Shown in pieces: positions 1 through 10,336 of a stretch of DNA of 52,993 nt (its first letter is position 1; each line of letters begins with the position of its first letter). Source of the stretch: Saccharibacillus qingshengii (lineage in GTDB: Bacteria; Bacillota; Bacilli; Paenibacillales; Paenibacillaceae); assembly GCF_013185195.1 (NCBI RefSeq), contig NZ_JAAZWC010000030.1, positions 1 to 52,993 of the forward strand. Reading direction: 5' to 3'. A program made the position numbers and the translations under genes. Below the pieces are notes generated by a model. It was not told where the DNA came from. It searched no databases and was given only the letters and a program-made list of their open reading frames with translations.

Positions 1-129
1 CTCACTTGTTCGAACCGCACGGTCACTCTCTCAAGGCCGTTCCTAGAATATATCATGCTGAGTTTAAGAAGGCAAGCTTTTTTTCAAAAAGAAAAGACCT
101 GCTGTGCCTGCCTTCTGTCCGATAAGAAA

Positions 130-672
130 TCAGGCCTTCTTGCTCTCGGGTCTCGGCCAAGCCGTATAGCTGAAACTGATAAGAAAATCGATACCCAATA
201 TGAGGGCCCAACGTATGATCCACTGCTGCAGCGCTTCGGATTTTTCCGCATCGCCGATCAGCAGGATCATTCCCGCCAACAAGGTGCATCCTACTCCCCA
301 GGCAAGAAGATGCCGATACCAGCCTTGCCTCTCCCTCGCGGCATGGGCAGGACCTCTTTTGGGTTTGGCTTCCGGCTTGGGTCCGTTCGCAAAGCGATAA
401 GCAAACCGTTCATCCGCCCATTGGATCATCCGGTGTCCGAAAGCCACGGTTCCCCCGAGGTAAACAGCTGCCAATCCATGCACGAAACCCGCTTCCGCTC
501 CCTGCCGAATATCGATAATCGTTGCAGCAAGCAGAATGAGGTCTACAACGGGGGCCAGAAGCAGCAGCAGAGCGCCCGCTTTCTTTTGCTTCAATAGGTA
601 ACGGGTAATCAATCCGCCCAGAACAAACACCCAGAAGCCGATCTCGCAGCCGATAATCAACCATCCAATCAT
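130..672 (-). CDS. Hypothetical integral membrane protein
   Basis: I do not recognise this 180-residue protein by family. It is strongly hydrophobic, with likely membrane segments near residues 3-26, 32-55, 120-140 and 150-168. A basic, proline-rich cytoplasmic loop (PKPEAKPKRG) lies in the middle. The ATG start follows GGAGGG at good spacing. It is divergent from a TetR-family regulator, with 102 bases between the two start codons. A palindrome overlaps the -10 element of this gene, so it is probably the regulator's target. The role could be transport or envelope stress, but the sequence does not say which. The gene is real (good ribosome site, promoter and composition); only its function is unknown. 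Confidence 0.8.
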   Translation of the reverse strand: MIGWLIIGCEIGFWVFVLGGLITRYLLKQKKAGALLLLLAPVVDLILLAATIIDIRQGAEAGFVHGLAAVYLGGTVAFGHRMIQWADERFAYRFANGPKPEAKPKRGPAHAARERQGWYRHLLAWGVGCTLLAGMILLIGDAEKSEALQQWIIRWALILGIDFLISFSYTAWPRPESKKA

Positions 673-713
673 TGTTTTCCCTCCTTTTTCGGCATGTAAA
701 TTCTTTCGAATTC

Positions 714-768
714 ATTATAACACAAGTGTGTTAAAAAGTGAATCCTTAACGCTTGCTTGTGTTATAAT
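714..768. promoter_or_regulatory. Divergent promoters with TetR-type operator
   Basis: On the minus strand a perfect TATAAT sits at 714-719, and on the plus strand another at 763-768. The near-perfect palindrome TAACACAAGTGTGTTA (718-733; arms TAACACA/TGTGTTA) overlaps the minus-strand -10. A half-copy, CTTGTGTTATAA (756-767), covers the plus-strand -10. It is the inverted complement of TTATAACACAAG at 715-726. Both promoters would therefore be occluded by the same dimeric repressor. This layout is typical of TetR autoregulation plus control of the divergent gene. No good -35 is visible on the plus side. Confidence 0.75.
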
Positions 769-774
769 TGGAAC

Positions 775-1374
775 ATGCCAAAAATCGTCGATCATGAACA
801 ACAAAAAATTAAAGTCGCGGAAGCGGTATGGAGAGTCATTCGCCGATCGGGTATCGAAAACGCTTCGGTGCGAAACATTGCCCAGGAAGCGGGCGTGTCG
901 CCGGGCTCGATGCGCCATTACTTCTCTACGCAGGCCGAACTCTTTTCCTTTTCCATGAATCTGGTGTCCGAACGGGTAGCCAAAAGGATCTCGGCGTACT
1001 CTTTCGATCGGCCCGTGCCGGAAGTAGCCCGGGACGTCCTGCGCGAGCTGGTGCCTTTTCATGAAGAGAGCCGTTCGGAAATGGAAGTCTGGCTTGCTTT
1101 TGTATCGAAGACAATGTCCGAGCCTTTGCTTCGGGAGCATGCGGATCGGGTCTATGAAGAGATGCGGCGTACCATGACGGTGATCATGCAGGCGCTCGTC
1201 GATTACGAATTCGCCCCGAGGCACCTCAACGTCGAAGAAGAAGCCCTGAAAATGCTGACCTTCGTCGACGGGGTTGCGCTGCACGGATTATTGTACCCCG
1301 AGCGGATGCCTCCTCCTTTAATGGAGAAGATGTTGAATCAGTACCTCGATTCTGTATGCAAAAAAAGCGATTAA
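775..1374 (+). CDS. TetR/AcrR-family transcriptional regulator
   Basis: This 199-residue DNA-binding repressor has an N-terminal TetR helix-turn-helix at about residues 12-55 (RSGIENASVRNIAQEAGVS, then GSMRHYF), matching the family pattern. The all-helical C-terminal half would bind a ligand and dimerise. The C-terminal domain resembles the BetI/TetR_C_6 type, but the ligand cannot be read from sequence. ATG at 775 is chosen over TTG at 757 because the latter lies within the -10 region. The gene is on the plus strand, divergent from a membrane protein that it probably controls through the shared palindrome. A bidirectional terminator follows. Confidence 0.9.
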   Translation: MPKIVDHEQQKIKVAEAVWRVIRRSGIENASVRNIAQEAGVSPGSMRHYFSTQAELFSFSMNLVSERVAKRISAYSFDRPVPEVARDVLRELVPFHEESRSEMEVWLAFVSKTMSEPLLREHADRVYEEMRRTMTVIMQALVDYEFAPRHLNVEEEALKMLTFVDGVALHGLLYPERMPPPLMEKMLNQYLDSVCKKSD

Positions 1375-1390
1375 ATCCGTAAAGGAGGCA

Positions 1391-1429
1391 AAAAAAAGGA
1401 GAAAGCGCCTGGGCGCTTTCTCCTTTTTG
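1391..1429. terminator. Bidirectional terminator between tetR-type gene and lysS
   Basis: A perfect inverted repeat (GGAGAAAGCGCC / GGCGCTTTCTCC, minimal loop) is flanked by an A-run on the left and a T-run on the right. It can terminate both convergent transcripts. Confidence 0.9.
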
Positions 1430-1457
1430 GTATACACCTTGATGCCGAATCTTTCGA

Positions 1458-3029
<1,572 letters not shown>

Positions 3030-3044
3030 TTATCGTCAACCTAT

Positions 3045-3074
3045 ATTATCGTTCCAAATCGTCTCGTTCGTCAA
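3045..3074 (-). promoter_or_regulatory. sigma-A promoter of lysS
   Basis: On the minus strand, TTGACG is followed 18 bases later by GATAAT. Transcription would start about 70 bases ahead of the GTG start codon. Confidence 0.65.
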
Positions 3075-3127
3075 CCGCGAAAGCCGTACGGCAGACAGTC
3101 AAACCCAGGCCCGGCGCAAAAGGGTAC

Positions 3128-3181
3128 AAAAAAGGCTCCCGCGTACGCTTGGACAAATGCCAAAACGGTCGCAGGGAGCCT
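3128..3181 (-). terminator. Terminator of greA
   Basis: On the minus strand AGGCTCCC pairs with GGGAGCCT around a partly paired loop and is followed by TTTTTT. It separates greA from lysS. Confidence 0.85.
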
Positions 3182-3220
3182 CGGATGCCGAAGCCGCGCA
3201 AAGGCTTCTCCGGAATCGGA

Positions 3221-3697
3221 TTATTTTTTGATGTCGAGAATCTCGTATTGAAATACGCCCGCAGGAACGCTAACGTCGACGGTCGCTCCTTTGCTGTTGC
3301 CAAGAAGAGCCATACCCACCGGACTTTCATTGGAAATGCGGTTCTCAAGCGGATTGGATTCCGCGGAACCGACAATCGTATATTCCATCTCGTCTCCGAA
3401 TTCCAGATCTTTGACCAGTACGGTCGATCCTACCGTTACGACATCCGTTCCGATATCGTCGCTGTTGATGATTCGGGCGTTGCGCAGCATTTTTTCCAGT
3501 GTGATTACGCGTCCTTCGATGAAAGCCTGTTCGTTCTTGGCATCTTCATACTCGGAGTTCTCACTAATATCCCCGTAACCGATTGCCACTTTGATCCGTT
3601 CCGCAACCTCGCGGCGCTTTACGGATTTCAGGGTTTCCAACTCTTCTTCCAGCTTCTTCAGCCCGTCCTGGGTGAGAATGACCTCTTTATCGCTCAT
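3221..3697 (-). CDS. greA: Transcription elongation factor GreA
   Basis: GreA rescues backtracked RNA polymerase by stimulating transcript cleavage through its secondary channel. The start is set at the ATG of [10 protein letters not shown] because AGGAGA lies 11-12 bases before it; in-frame ATGs further upstream lack a ribosome site. That gives 158 residues, the standard GreA length. The N-terminal coiled coil carries the acidic tip ([12 protein letters not shown], with the conserved Asp and Glu), followed by the FKBP-like C-terminal domain (SPVGMALLG). It follows dusB after a 485-base gap and has its own strong promoter, leaving an unusually long leader. Its own terminator follows. Confidence 0.97.
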   Translation of the reverse strand: MSDKEVILTQDGLKKLEEELETLKSVKRREVAERIKVAIGYGDISENSEYEDAKNEQAFIEGRVITLEKMLRNARIINSDDIGTDVVTVGSTVLVKDLEFGDEMEYTIVGSAESNPLENRISNESPVGMALLGNSKGATVDVSVPAGVFQYEILDIKK

Positions 3698-4182
3698 CTG
3701 TACCGATTCTCCTGTCATGTGAATAGTAGATTTTCGCACTCTCACATCCGGTTAATTACGAAATCCCTGTAAAGACGGCGACGGCAAAATAGAAACGATC
3801 ACGCCCGTAAAGCAATAGACGTGTTCCGCTTCTCGCTTAAGAAATATAGTGACGGGCAGCCAGGGCCAAAGCCGTTATATCTCCAGGAACGTCGGTGCCT
3901 GCTACGTCGACCGCACAATCGAACCCGGTCGGTCAACGTACGGAATACCGTTCGCGTCTATCAAGTGCCGTATCCAGGCAAAGCGTGCATATTCCGCATT
4001 TTGGAATTTATGTTGCTGAGGCGAATTTTATACTGACAAATTATATGGGAACGACTACGAAAAGTCAATGCGCTTCCTTGCCCAATTGTAAACGTTTTAT
4101 TTCGGCGGAAAAGGAGCATGAATTCTGTCCCTTTTCATCGAATCCGCACGTATTTTGACTGAAAATGTTCCACGGGGATCAA
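3698..4182 (-). other. 485-base gene-free region: long greA leader
   Basis: No convincing ORF is present. It contains a consensus sigma-A promoter on the minus strand (4040-4068), whose transcript would run some 335 nt before the greA start. The only short reading frame I saw in the leader (12 codons, ATG near 3998) has no ribosome site. I recognise no known riboswitch class. The region beyond the promoter (4069-4182) carries no clear terminator for dusB. Confidence 0.6.
4040..4068 (-). promoter_or_regulatory. Strong sigma-A promoter reading toward greA
   Basis: On the minus strand TTGACT, a 17-base spacer and TATAAT give a near-consensus promoter. The predicted start is near 4033. Confidence 0.8.
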
Positions 4183-5175
4183 TCAGGCTTGGGCGGCGGC
4201 AAACTGCGGCAGATTGGCCAGATACCCTTCAAGGATTCCTACCATCTGATTACGGGTCGTGCCTTCCATAATCGTGTCCTTGATACTCGCCGAACCTTTC
4301 AATCCTTTGAGGTACCACGACAGATGCTTGCGCATTTCCCGTACGGCGACGCTCTCGCCCTTGAGTGCGATCAGGCGGTCCATATGAAGGACGGCGATAC
4401 GCACTTTGTCTTCCGGCGGCGGGTCGGTCAGCAGCTCCCCCGTCTCCAGATAGTGAATGGTGCTGTACAGCATCCACGGATTGCCCAGCGCGCCCCGGCC
4501 GATCATGACCCCGTCGCAGCCCGTCGTATCCAGCATCCGTTTGGCGTCTTCCGGCGTCAGAACGTCCCCGTTGCCGATCACCGGTATGCCCACCGACTCT
4601 TTGGCCAGCTTGATCCAGCTCCAGTCCGCACTGCCGGTATAGAGCTGCTCGCGCGTGCGGCCGTGAACGCTGATGGCGCTGGCACCGGCCGCTTCGGCTG
4701 CTTTGGCATTCTGCTCGATAAAAATATGCTCGCTGTCCCAGCCGATACGCATCTTGACCGTGACCGGCTTCTGCACGGCGGCGGTGACGGCGGAGACCAT
4801 CTCGTAAATTTTCTCGGGATTGAGCAGCCAGCGGGCGCCGGCATCGCATTTGGTCACTTTGGGAACCGGGCAGCCCATATTGATATCGATGATATCGGCA
4901 TTCGTCTCCTGGTCGACAACCTTGGCCGCTTCGACGAGCGACGCGCGATCGCCGCCGAAAATTTGCAGGCTGAGCGGTTTTTCTCGTTCGTCGACGAACA
5001 GCATCTCGCGGGTACGTTTGTTGCCGTTGAGAATCGCTTTGTCGCTGACCATCTCCGCGCAGACGAGTCCCGTGCCGAATTCTTTGGCGATCAGACGGAA
5101 AGCAGGATTGCAAACGCCGGCCATCGGGGCCAGCACGACACGGTTTTTTAGTTCAATATCGCCTATCTTCAGCAT
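4183..5175 (-). CDS. dusB: tRNA-dihydrouridine synthase DusB
   Basis: This FMN-dependent enzyme reduces uridines in the tRNA D-loop. Its 330 residues form a TIM barrel. The N-terminal FMN-binding signature APMAGVCNPAFR (about 16-27) and the Dus catalytic-cysteine motif INMGCPVPKV (about 96-105) are visible, followed by GARWLLNPEK. HGRTREQ and GNGDV provide further FMN and tRNA contacts. The ATG start follows GAGGTG. It lies 37 bases downstream of folK, as in the B. subtilis fol-yacF arrangement, and is probably the last gene of the folate transcript. The intervening yazB-type gene of B. subtilis is absent. Confidence 0.96.
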   Translation of the reverse strand: MLKIGDIELKNRVVLAPMAGVCNPAFRLIAKEFGTGLVCAEMVSDKAILNGNKRTREMLFVDEREKPLSLQIFGGDRASLVEAAKVVDQETNADIIDINMGCPVPKVTKCDAGARWLLNPEKIYEMVSAVTAAVQKPVTVKMRIGWDSEHIFIEQNAKAAEAAGASAISVHGRTREQLYTGSADWSWIKLAKESVGIPVIGNGDVLTPEDAKRMLDTTGCDGVMIGRGALGNPWMLYSTIHYLETGELLTDPPPEDKVRIAVLHMDRLIALKGESVAVREMRKHLSWYLKGLKGSASIKDTIMEGTTRNQMVGILEGYLANLPQFAAAQA

Positions 5176-5212
5176 TGCGAATCACCTCATGGATAACAAA
5201 AATAGAAAACGG

Positions 5213-5749
5213 TCAGGGAAACAGCGGTCCGCCGAAATGAACGATACCCGTGGCTGCACCAAGTTCGATCAGCGAACGGTCGATCAATGTGCGCAGACCC
5301 GAAGGTTCGTCCTCCGGCACGATATCGTCCAGCGGAACCAATACGAAGAAGCGCTCATGCATCCGCGGATGCGGCAGCGTAAGGTCGGTACTTTCGACAG
5401 CCAGGCCATTCATCCAGAGCAGATCCAGATCAGCGGTACGCGGTCCAAAGCGGATATCGCGTACGCGGCCCAACCGGTCTTCAACGGTCTGCATGACTTC
5501 GAGCAGTCGGTGGGGCGACATCGAAGTCCCCAGAGCGGCGGCCATATTCAGAAAAGCCGGCTGATCGGCATAACCGACCGGGTCGGTCTCGTAGACCTCG
5601 GAGACGCGCAGCACATCGATCTCCGGGTGTTCGCTCAACATCCGAAGCGCTTCGCTCAGCGTTTCTTCGCGGCGGCCAAGATTGGCCCCCAAAGCAATAT
5701 AAGCCTCTGATTGCTCAGAGGTAGGATTTTGGATAGGATCATTCTTCAT
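5213..5749 (-). CDS. folK: 6-hydroxymethyl-7,8-dihydropterin pyrophosphokinase
   Basis: HPPK transfers pyrophosphate from ATP to hydroxymethyl-dihydropterin, giving the pterin substrate of dihydropteroate synthase. In the 178 residues the N-terminal signature AYIALGANLG (about 16-25), YETDPVGY and FGPRTADLDLLW with the Mg-binding DLDLL aspartates are present, followed by LPHPRMHER, the family's conserved block. The ATG overlaps the folB stop codon (ATGA), so the two are translationally coupled. The C-terminus extends about ten residues beyond the core family. It sits before dusB. Confidence 0.97.
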   Translation of the reverse strand: MKNDPIQNPTSEQSEAYIALGANLGRREETLSEALRMLSEHPEIDVLRVSEVYETDPVGYADQPAFLNMAAALGTSMSPHRLLEVMQTVEDRLGRVRDIRFGPRTADLDLLWMNGLAVESTDLTLPHPRMHERFFVLVPLDDIVPEDEPSGLRTLIDRSLIELGAATGIVHFGGPLFP

Positions 5750-6120
5750 CGCGTGTCTCTCTTTCGGCTCCGGCGAATCTCCACGGTTACGCCTTCAAAG
5801 TGAATATCGAACGGAGGATGCGGTTTGGTTACCTTTACGGTCGCCGCTTCCACCCTAGTATACGTACGAAGCACCTCGGATGCAATACGTTCCGCGAGCG
5901 CTTCGATCAAGTTGACGGACTCTCCTTCAACCACGCCTTTGACCGTCTCGTGTACTTCGGCATAATTGACGGCTTGTTCCAGATCGTCGGTCAATCCGGC
6001 GGCGGACAAGTCCATTTCCAGCTCCAGTCCGACATAAAAGCGCTGCCCGAGCCGGCGTTCTTCCTCGAACACGCCGTGGCGTCCGTAATATTCCATGCGG
6101 GAGATAATCATTTTGTCCAT
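5746..6120 (-). CDS. folB: Dihydroneopterin aldolase
   Basis: This enzyme cleaves dihydroneopterin to hydroxymethyl-dihydropterin and glycolaldehyde in folate synthesis. At 124 residues it is full length for this small octameric enzyme. The conserved MEYYGRHGVFEEER start (about 9-22), NYAEVHE in the middle, the LIEALAERIA helix with the active-site Glu, and KPHPPFDIHFEGVTVEI near the end are all present. It overlaps folK by four bases. Upstream, a strong hairpin with a T-run separates it from folP, so its expression may be reduced relative to folP and pab. Confidence 0.97.
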   Translation of the reverse strand: MDKMIISRMEYYGRHGVFEEERRLGQRFYVGLELEMDLSAAGLTDDLEQAVNYAEVHETVKGVVEGESVNLIEALAERIASEVLRTYTRVEAATVKVTKPHPPFDIHFEGVTVEIRRSRKRDTR

Positions 6121-6138
6121 GAGAAGTTCCGCCTTCCG

Positions 6139-6207
6139 TAAAAAAGATACACGCTGCGAAGTCCGCCGGAAGGTTCGAGAATGCGCGCTTCCGGTTCCGC
6201 AGCGTGT
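6139..6207 (-). terminator. Terminator-like hairpin between folP and folB
   Basis: On the minus strand ACACGCTGCG pairs with CGCAGCGTGT, with an inner ACCGGAAG/CCTTCCGG stem, followed by ATCTTTTTT. It lies inside what is otherwise a continuous folate operon. It could be a true terminator, leaving folB-folK-dusB to a weaker readthrough or another promoter, or an attenuator. Confidence 0.8.
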
Positions 6208-6216
6208 TCAGCGTTA

Positions 6217-7083
6217 TTAAGTTCTGGCTTCGTAAGAGCGTCCCGACTCCGCATACAGCATGGCATCGCACATGGCGACCGTCCGTTTGATCGAAGCCAC
6301 ATCGTGCACGCGAACAATCTGACAGCCTTCCGCAATACCGAACGCAACGGTGGCCGCCGTCCCTTCCACGACATCGGCCACCGGAAGGTCGAGCACTTCG
6401 CGGATGAACCTTTTTCGGGAAGTGCCCAGAAGAACCGGAAAACCGAGTTCAACCAATCGTCCGAGCTGGGTCATCATGCGCAGATTTTCTTCGCCGTTCT
6501 TGGCGAAGCCGATGCCGGGGTCAAGAATGATATTCTGATCCAGCACACCCGCTGCGCGAGCGATCTGGACACTCTCCATCAAATCCGCGGCTACATCGGC
6601 AAACAGATCCGTGTAGTTGGGCTCGGGACGATTATGCGTCAGGATGATCGGACAGCCCGATTCCGCGGCGACCTGGGCCATGCGCGTATCGGCTTTGGCT
6701 CCCCATACGTCGTTGATGATATGTACGCCGGCTGCCAGCGACTGCCGGGCAACTTCGGCTTTGTAGGTATCCACCGAGAGCGGGACACGGGGCAGCTCCC
6801 GGCGCAGCGCTTCGATCACGGGAAGAATACGCGAAAGCTCTTCATCCAGCGAAACCGGGTCGGCTCCGGGGCGGGTCGATTCTCCTCCGATATCGATCAG
6901 ATCCGCTCCGGCCAGCACCATCTCGCGGGCATGGCGCACAGCGGCCTGCACATCGACATAACTTCCCCCGTCGGAGAAGGAATCGGGCGTCGTATTCAAA
7001 ATTCCCATAATTCGGGTAGCGCGGCCCAGGTCCAGACGGGCGTCGTTCCAGGCATAGTGCCGGATATGAAGGATAGGCTTCAT
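6217..7083 (-). CDS. folP: Dihydropteroate synthase
   Basis: DHPS condenses p-aminobenzoate with hydroxymethyl-dihydropterin pyrophosphate and is the sulfonamide target. The 288 residues form a TIM barrel. Signature 1, MGILNTTPDSFSDGG (about 26-40), and signature 2, DIGGESTRPGA (about 62-72), are intact. DVWGAK, DPGIGFAK and GTSRKRFI supply the pterin pocket and phosphate-binding loops. It starts two bases after the pabC stop with GGAG eight bases upstream, so pabB-A-C-folP form one tight unit. Nothing suggests a resistance insertion. Confidence 0.97.
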   Translation of the reverse strand: MKPILHIRHYAWNDARLDLGRATRIMGILNTTPDSFSDGGSYVDVQAAVRHAREMVLAGADLIDIGGESTRPGADPVSLDEELSRILPVIEALRRELPRVPLSVDTYKAEVARQSLAAGVHIINDVWGAKADTRMAQVAAESGCPIILTHNRPEPNYTDLFADVAADLMESVQIARAAGVLDQNIILDPGIGFAKNGEENLRMMTQLGRLVELGFPVLLGTSRKRFIREVLDLPVADVVEGTAATVAFGIAEGCQIVRVHDVASIKRTVAMCDAMLYAESGRSYEART

Positions 7084-7085
7084 GT

Positions 7086-7976
7086 TCAGTTCTCCGTTTC
7101 TTTCGTGTAATGGCGATAAGCCTTCATAAGCCGTTCCGTCAGCGGGCCTGGAAGTCCGCGGCCCACCCTCTTCTCTGTCCCATCCGGCAGCCTAAGACTC
7201 CGCACCGGAACGATGCCCTGCACGGATCCCGTCAAAAAGATTTCTTCGGCCCGTTCCAACGAGTCGATTCCGTAAAAGCCTTCTTCTGCGCACATGCCAA
7301 GCTTCTCTGCCAATTCCAGTACGAAGGCACGCGTGATACCGGGCAGAATCCCGGTATCGATAGACGGCGTGTAGAGCTTTCCTTGCGCGGCAAAAAACAG
7401 ATTGGAAACAATGCCTTCCGCGGCGTGACCTTCCCGGGTGAGCATCAACCCTTCGGCCCCCTGGGCGCCGGGAATCTCTGCCAGTTCGCGGCGGCCGAGC
7501 AGACTATTCATATAATGGAGCGATTTCAACCGTTCCGTCCCTTCGGGCGTGTTGCGGCGGGTATGCAGCACCTGCAGTACCCGTCCCTCCGTATACCATT
7601 CGGCCGGCGGTTCCGGCAGCGCTTTGACGTAAATGATCCGGTTCGGCCGTTCATAGAACCGCGACGTCGGCAGTCCGATTCCGTCTTCGCCGGCAATCAG
7701 CGTTAAGCGAACATAAGCGTCCGCAAGACAATTCGCCGCCAACAAGGAAGCGATCTCTTCCCGCAGCCTCAACGGCTCAATTTCCCATCGTATGCCCAGT
7801 TCCGTGCAGCCGCGGCGCATTCTCTCCAGATGGCGTTCAAGCAGAAACGGTTCGCCGCCGTAGGTACGGAAAGTCTCGAACACTCCCATCCCGTACATCA
7901 AACCGTGATCCAACACGGATACCGAAGCGTTTGCCGCTTCGACCACAGCGCCATTCAAGCCCACGTAGCCGCTCAC
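7086..7976 (-). CDS. pabC: Aminodeoxychorismate lyase (PLP class IV)
   Basis: PabC eliminates pyruvate from 4-amino-4-deoxychorismate to yield p-aminobenzoate. The 296-residue protein has the fold-type IV PLP signature: the Schiff-base lysine in [13 protein letters not shown] (about 143-155) and the conserved EG...E block ([21 protein letters not shown]). The N-terminal [15 protein letters not shown] is typical. The GTG start overlaps the pabA stop (GTGA). Class IV enzymes also include D-amino acid transaminases, but position between pabA and folP settles the assignment. Confidence 0.95.
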   Translation of the reverse strand: MSGYVGLNGAVVEAANASVSVLDHGLMYGMGVFETFRTYGGEPFLLERHLERMRRGCTELGIRWEIEPLRLREEIASLLAANCLADAYVRLTLIAGEDGIGLPTSRFYERPNRIIYVKALPEPPAEWYTEGRVLQVLHTRRNTPEGTERLKSLHYMNSLLGRRELAEIPGAQGAEGLMLTREGHAAEGIVSNLFFAAQGKLYTPSIDTGILPGITRAFVLELAEKLGMCAEEGFYGIDSLERAEEIFLTGSVQGIVPVRSLRLPDGTEKRVGRGLPGPLTERLMKAYRHYTKETEN

Positions 7977-8560
7977 GGATTCACTCCGACTTGAGGGGTC
8001 CGGCCGAGAAAACGGGCCAGCATCCGATGACCATGCTCGGTCACAATAGACTCCGGGTGAAACTGTACGCCTTCAACCGGATACTCCCGGTGCCGCAGTC
8101 CCATGATCTCTCCTTCGGCTGTCCATGCGGTGACTTCCAGACAGTCGGGCAGACTGCTTCGCTCGACGATAAGCGAATGATAGCGCGCTGCCGTCAGCGG
8201 GGAAGACAGCCCTTTGAACACGGAGGTTCCGTGATGCAGCACCGGCGAAGTCTTGCCATGCATTAAACATTCCGCCCGGACAACCCGGCCGCCGAAAGCC
8301 TGGCCGATCGCCTGATGGCCCAGACAGACTCCCAGTATCGGAATCTCCCGCTTGAATTGTCGAATGACCTCAAGCGTGATGCCCGCTTCATCCGGCGTAC
8401 ACGGTCCCGGAGACAGCAGAATATGATCGGGTGCCAGTGCCCGGATGCCTGCGGGATCAATCTCGTCATTGCGGCGAACTACAACCTTCTCGCCGAGTTC
8501 TCCCAGATATTGTACCAGGTTATAGGTGAACGAATCATAGTTGTCGATGACCAGGATCAA
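7973..8560 (-). CDS. pabA: Aminodeoxychorismate/anthranilate synthase glutamine amidotransferase
   Basis: This class I glutamine amidotransferase feeds ammonia to PabB, and in B. subtilis its homologue also serves TrpE. The start is set at TTG 8560 so that the protein begins [14 protein letters not shown], the family N-terminus. GAGAGGGG lies upstream and the TTG overlaps the pabB stop (TTGA). It is 195 residues. The catalytic cysteine is in [15 protein letters not shown], and the His/Glu pair in QFHPESI. A longer reading frame upstream adds 16 residues not seen in the family. Confidence 0.95.
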   Translation of the reverse strand: MILVIDNYDSFTYNLVQYLGELGEKVVVRRNDEIDPAGIRALAPDHILLSPGPCTPDEAGITLEVIRQFKREIPILGVCLGHQAIGQAFGGRVVRAECLMHGKTSPVLHHGTSVFKGLSSPLTAARYHSLIVERSSLPDCLEVTAWTAEGEIMGLRHREYPVEGVQFHPESIVTEHGHRMLARFLGRTPQVGVNP

Positions 8561-10158
8561 TGGGATTCCCCTCTCCCCGCTTCGGCGGCCGCACGTTCGG
8601 CACACCATACGGCGCGGCCTACGGATCTAGCTTTGTTATGACATTCCCGATATTCCCGGTACGGGTCGGAATCGATCACGATTCCCGCTCCTGCCTGCAT
8701 ATGGCCTGTCCCGCCTTGAACGACGAGAGTCCGAATAATGATATTTAATTCCATATTCCCGCCATAGTCAATCCAGCCCATAGAGCCGGTATACGGTCCG
8801 CGGCGGACCGGTTCGAGTTCTTCGACAATCTGCATGGTGCGCACTTTGGGTGCGCCGGTAATCGTACCGCCGGGAAAAACGCCGGCAATTACGTCGTAAG
8901 GCGTTCTGCCCGGGGCCAAATCCGCTTCGACCTGCGAGACCAGATGCATGACATGCGCATACCGCTCGATGGTCATCAGTTCCGGCACATGTACGGACCC
9001 GTAAGCGGCGACCCGGCCCAGATCGTTGCGCTGCAGATCGACGAGCATGATATGCTCGGCCCGCTCTTTGTCGCTTCCGGTCAGTTCCTCGGCCATACGC
9101 CGATCTTCTTCTTCGGTAGCGCCGCGCCGGCGCGTTCCGGCGATCGGCCTTGCCGCAAGCCGGCCGTTTTCCAGCCGAACCAGAAGCTCGGGCGAGCCCG
9201 ATACCAGCTGGAAATCCGGGAAGCGCAGCAAGCCCATATACGGGGAAGGATTCACAAGCCGCATCCATTCATAAACCTGTTCGGGAGAAGCCTCAATCTT
9301 TCGCTGTTTGCGCAGCGAAAGATTGACCTGGAACACATCTCCGCTGCGAATATATTCCTGAATACGCAGTACCGCGTCCTGGAAAGCCTCCTGGCCAAAC
9401 CCCGTATCGAATCCGTCCACGTCGCTCCGCCCATCCATATGCCGCTCCGCTTCCGCAGCAATCGTGCTTCGCTGCTCGAGACTCCAAGGAAGCCGGTCGT
9501 TTTCGAAGATCCGCCAGCGTGCCAGCATGTGCTCCGCTTCCCGGGCAGCCTGTCCATAGGCAGTTTCAAGATGATGCGCCGCCTCTTCGGCCGGAACGGA
9601 TACCGAGACGCAGACCGTCTGCTCTTCGTGATCCACGATCCACAGCTGCCGCAGCCTCATAAATGCGTAATCCGGCAGTCCTTCCCGCGCCAGGTCATCG
9701 TCCGCCAACACCGGCAGACGTTCCAGAGAACGCGCTACGTCGTAAGCCAGAAACCCGACCGCGCCTCCGCAGAACTTCGGTGCCCGGGGCACCTGCGGAG
9801 CACGATGCGGCGTCATCCAGTCCCGGATGACTTCAAGCGGATCGCCCCCGACGCTTCGTGCTGCGCTGCCGGACTCCCCTCGCGGTTTTCCCCCGGACTT
9901 TTCCCCCGGATGATACTCGGTTACGGAAGCTTCCGCTCCCCGTCCCCGAAGAACCGATTCCGCTTCGAGTCCAAGAAACGTATACCGCCCTTCTTTTCCG
10001 CTTTCCAACACAAAAGCATACGGCGAAGCTTCGCTCCAGGCCTTCAGCCACGATTCCGGACGCTTCTCCAGCTTGGCGCGCAGCAGATAGGGAAAACGGG
10101 TATACCCTTGCTCTGCCCATTCTGCCCACTGCGCAAGGGTTGTCATGATCTCTCTCAA
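8557..10158 (-). CDS. pabB: Aminodeoxychorismate synthase component I
   Basis: PabB aminates chorismate to 4-amino-4-deoxychorismate with ammonia from PabA. The 533-residue protein has an N-terminal Anth_synt_I_N region ([28 protein letters not shown]) and a C-terminal chorismate-binding domain with [15 protein letters not shown] and [11 protein letters not shown]. The active-site motif reads RPIAGT, not the RPIKGT of E. coli PabB; an Ala there also occurs in TrpE, so activity may differ. Context (pabA, pabC, folP) favours PABA synthesis. A TTG start at 10158 has GGAGGG eight bases upstream; ATG at 10146 is the alternative. A TATAAT lies 50 bases upstream without a clear -35. Confidence 0.93.
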   Translation of the reverse strand: MREIMTTLAQWAEWAEQGYTRFPYLLRAKLEKRPESWLKAWSEASPYAFVLESGKEGRYTFLGLEAESVLRGRGAEASVTEYHPGEKSGGKPRGESGSAARSVGGDPLEVIRDWMTPHRAPQVPRAPKFCGGAVGFLAYDVARSLERLPVLADDDLAREGLPDYAFMRLRQLWIVDHEEQTVCVSVSVPAEEAAHHLETAYGQAAREAEHMLARWRIFENDRLPWSLEQRSTIAAEAERHMDGRSDVDGFDTGFGQEAFQDAVLRIQEYIRSGDVFQVNLSLRKQRKIEASPEQVYEWMRLVNPSPYMGLLRFPDFQLVSGSPELLVRLENGRLAARPIAGTRRRGATEEEDRRMAEELTGSDKERAEHIMLVDLQRNDLGRVAAYGSVHVPELMTIERYAHVMHLVSQVEADLAPGRTPYDVIAGVFPGGTITGAPKVRTMQIVEELEPVRRGPYTGSMGWIDYGGNMELNIIIRTLVVQGGTGHMQAGAGIVIDSDPYREYRECHNKARSVGRAVWCAERAAAEAGRGESH

Positions 10159-10336
10159 ACGCTCTGCCCTCCCCCGAATTGCCTCTCACGATCGAATTCG
10201 ATTTTTGTCCATTATACGACGAAGGCACAAGGCTCCGATAGCCGCAAAACCAAACAACCCCCTGTTTTATCGTTATTCGAACTTCGCCGTGCAGCCGGTC
10301 GAGCCGGATCGCAGCAAAATGAAGGGGTCTACGCAG

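Noticed and set aside
1-30. GTTCGAAC-type T-loop hint of a tRNA end
   Set aside because: On either strand the flanking bases cannot form the five-base T-stem or an acceptor stem, so no tRNA is supported.
67-116. AGAAGGCA/TGCCTTCT inverted repeat after the first membrane-protein gene
   Set aside because: The loop is over 30 bases and no T-run follows on the minus strand, so a terminator call is not supported.
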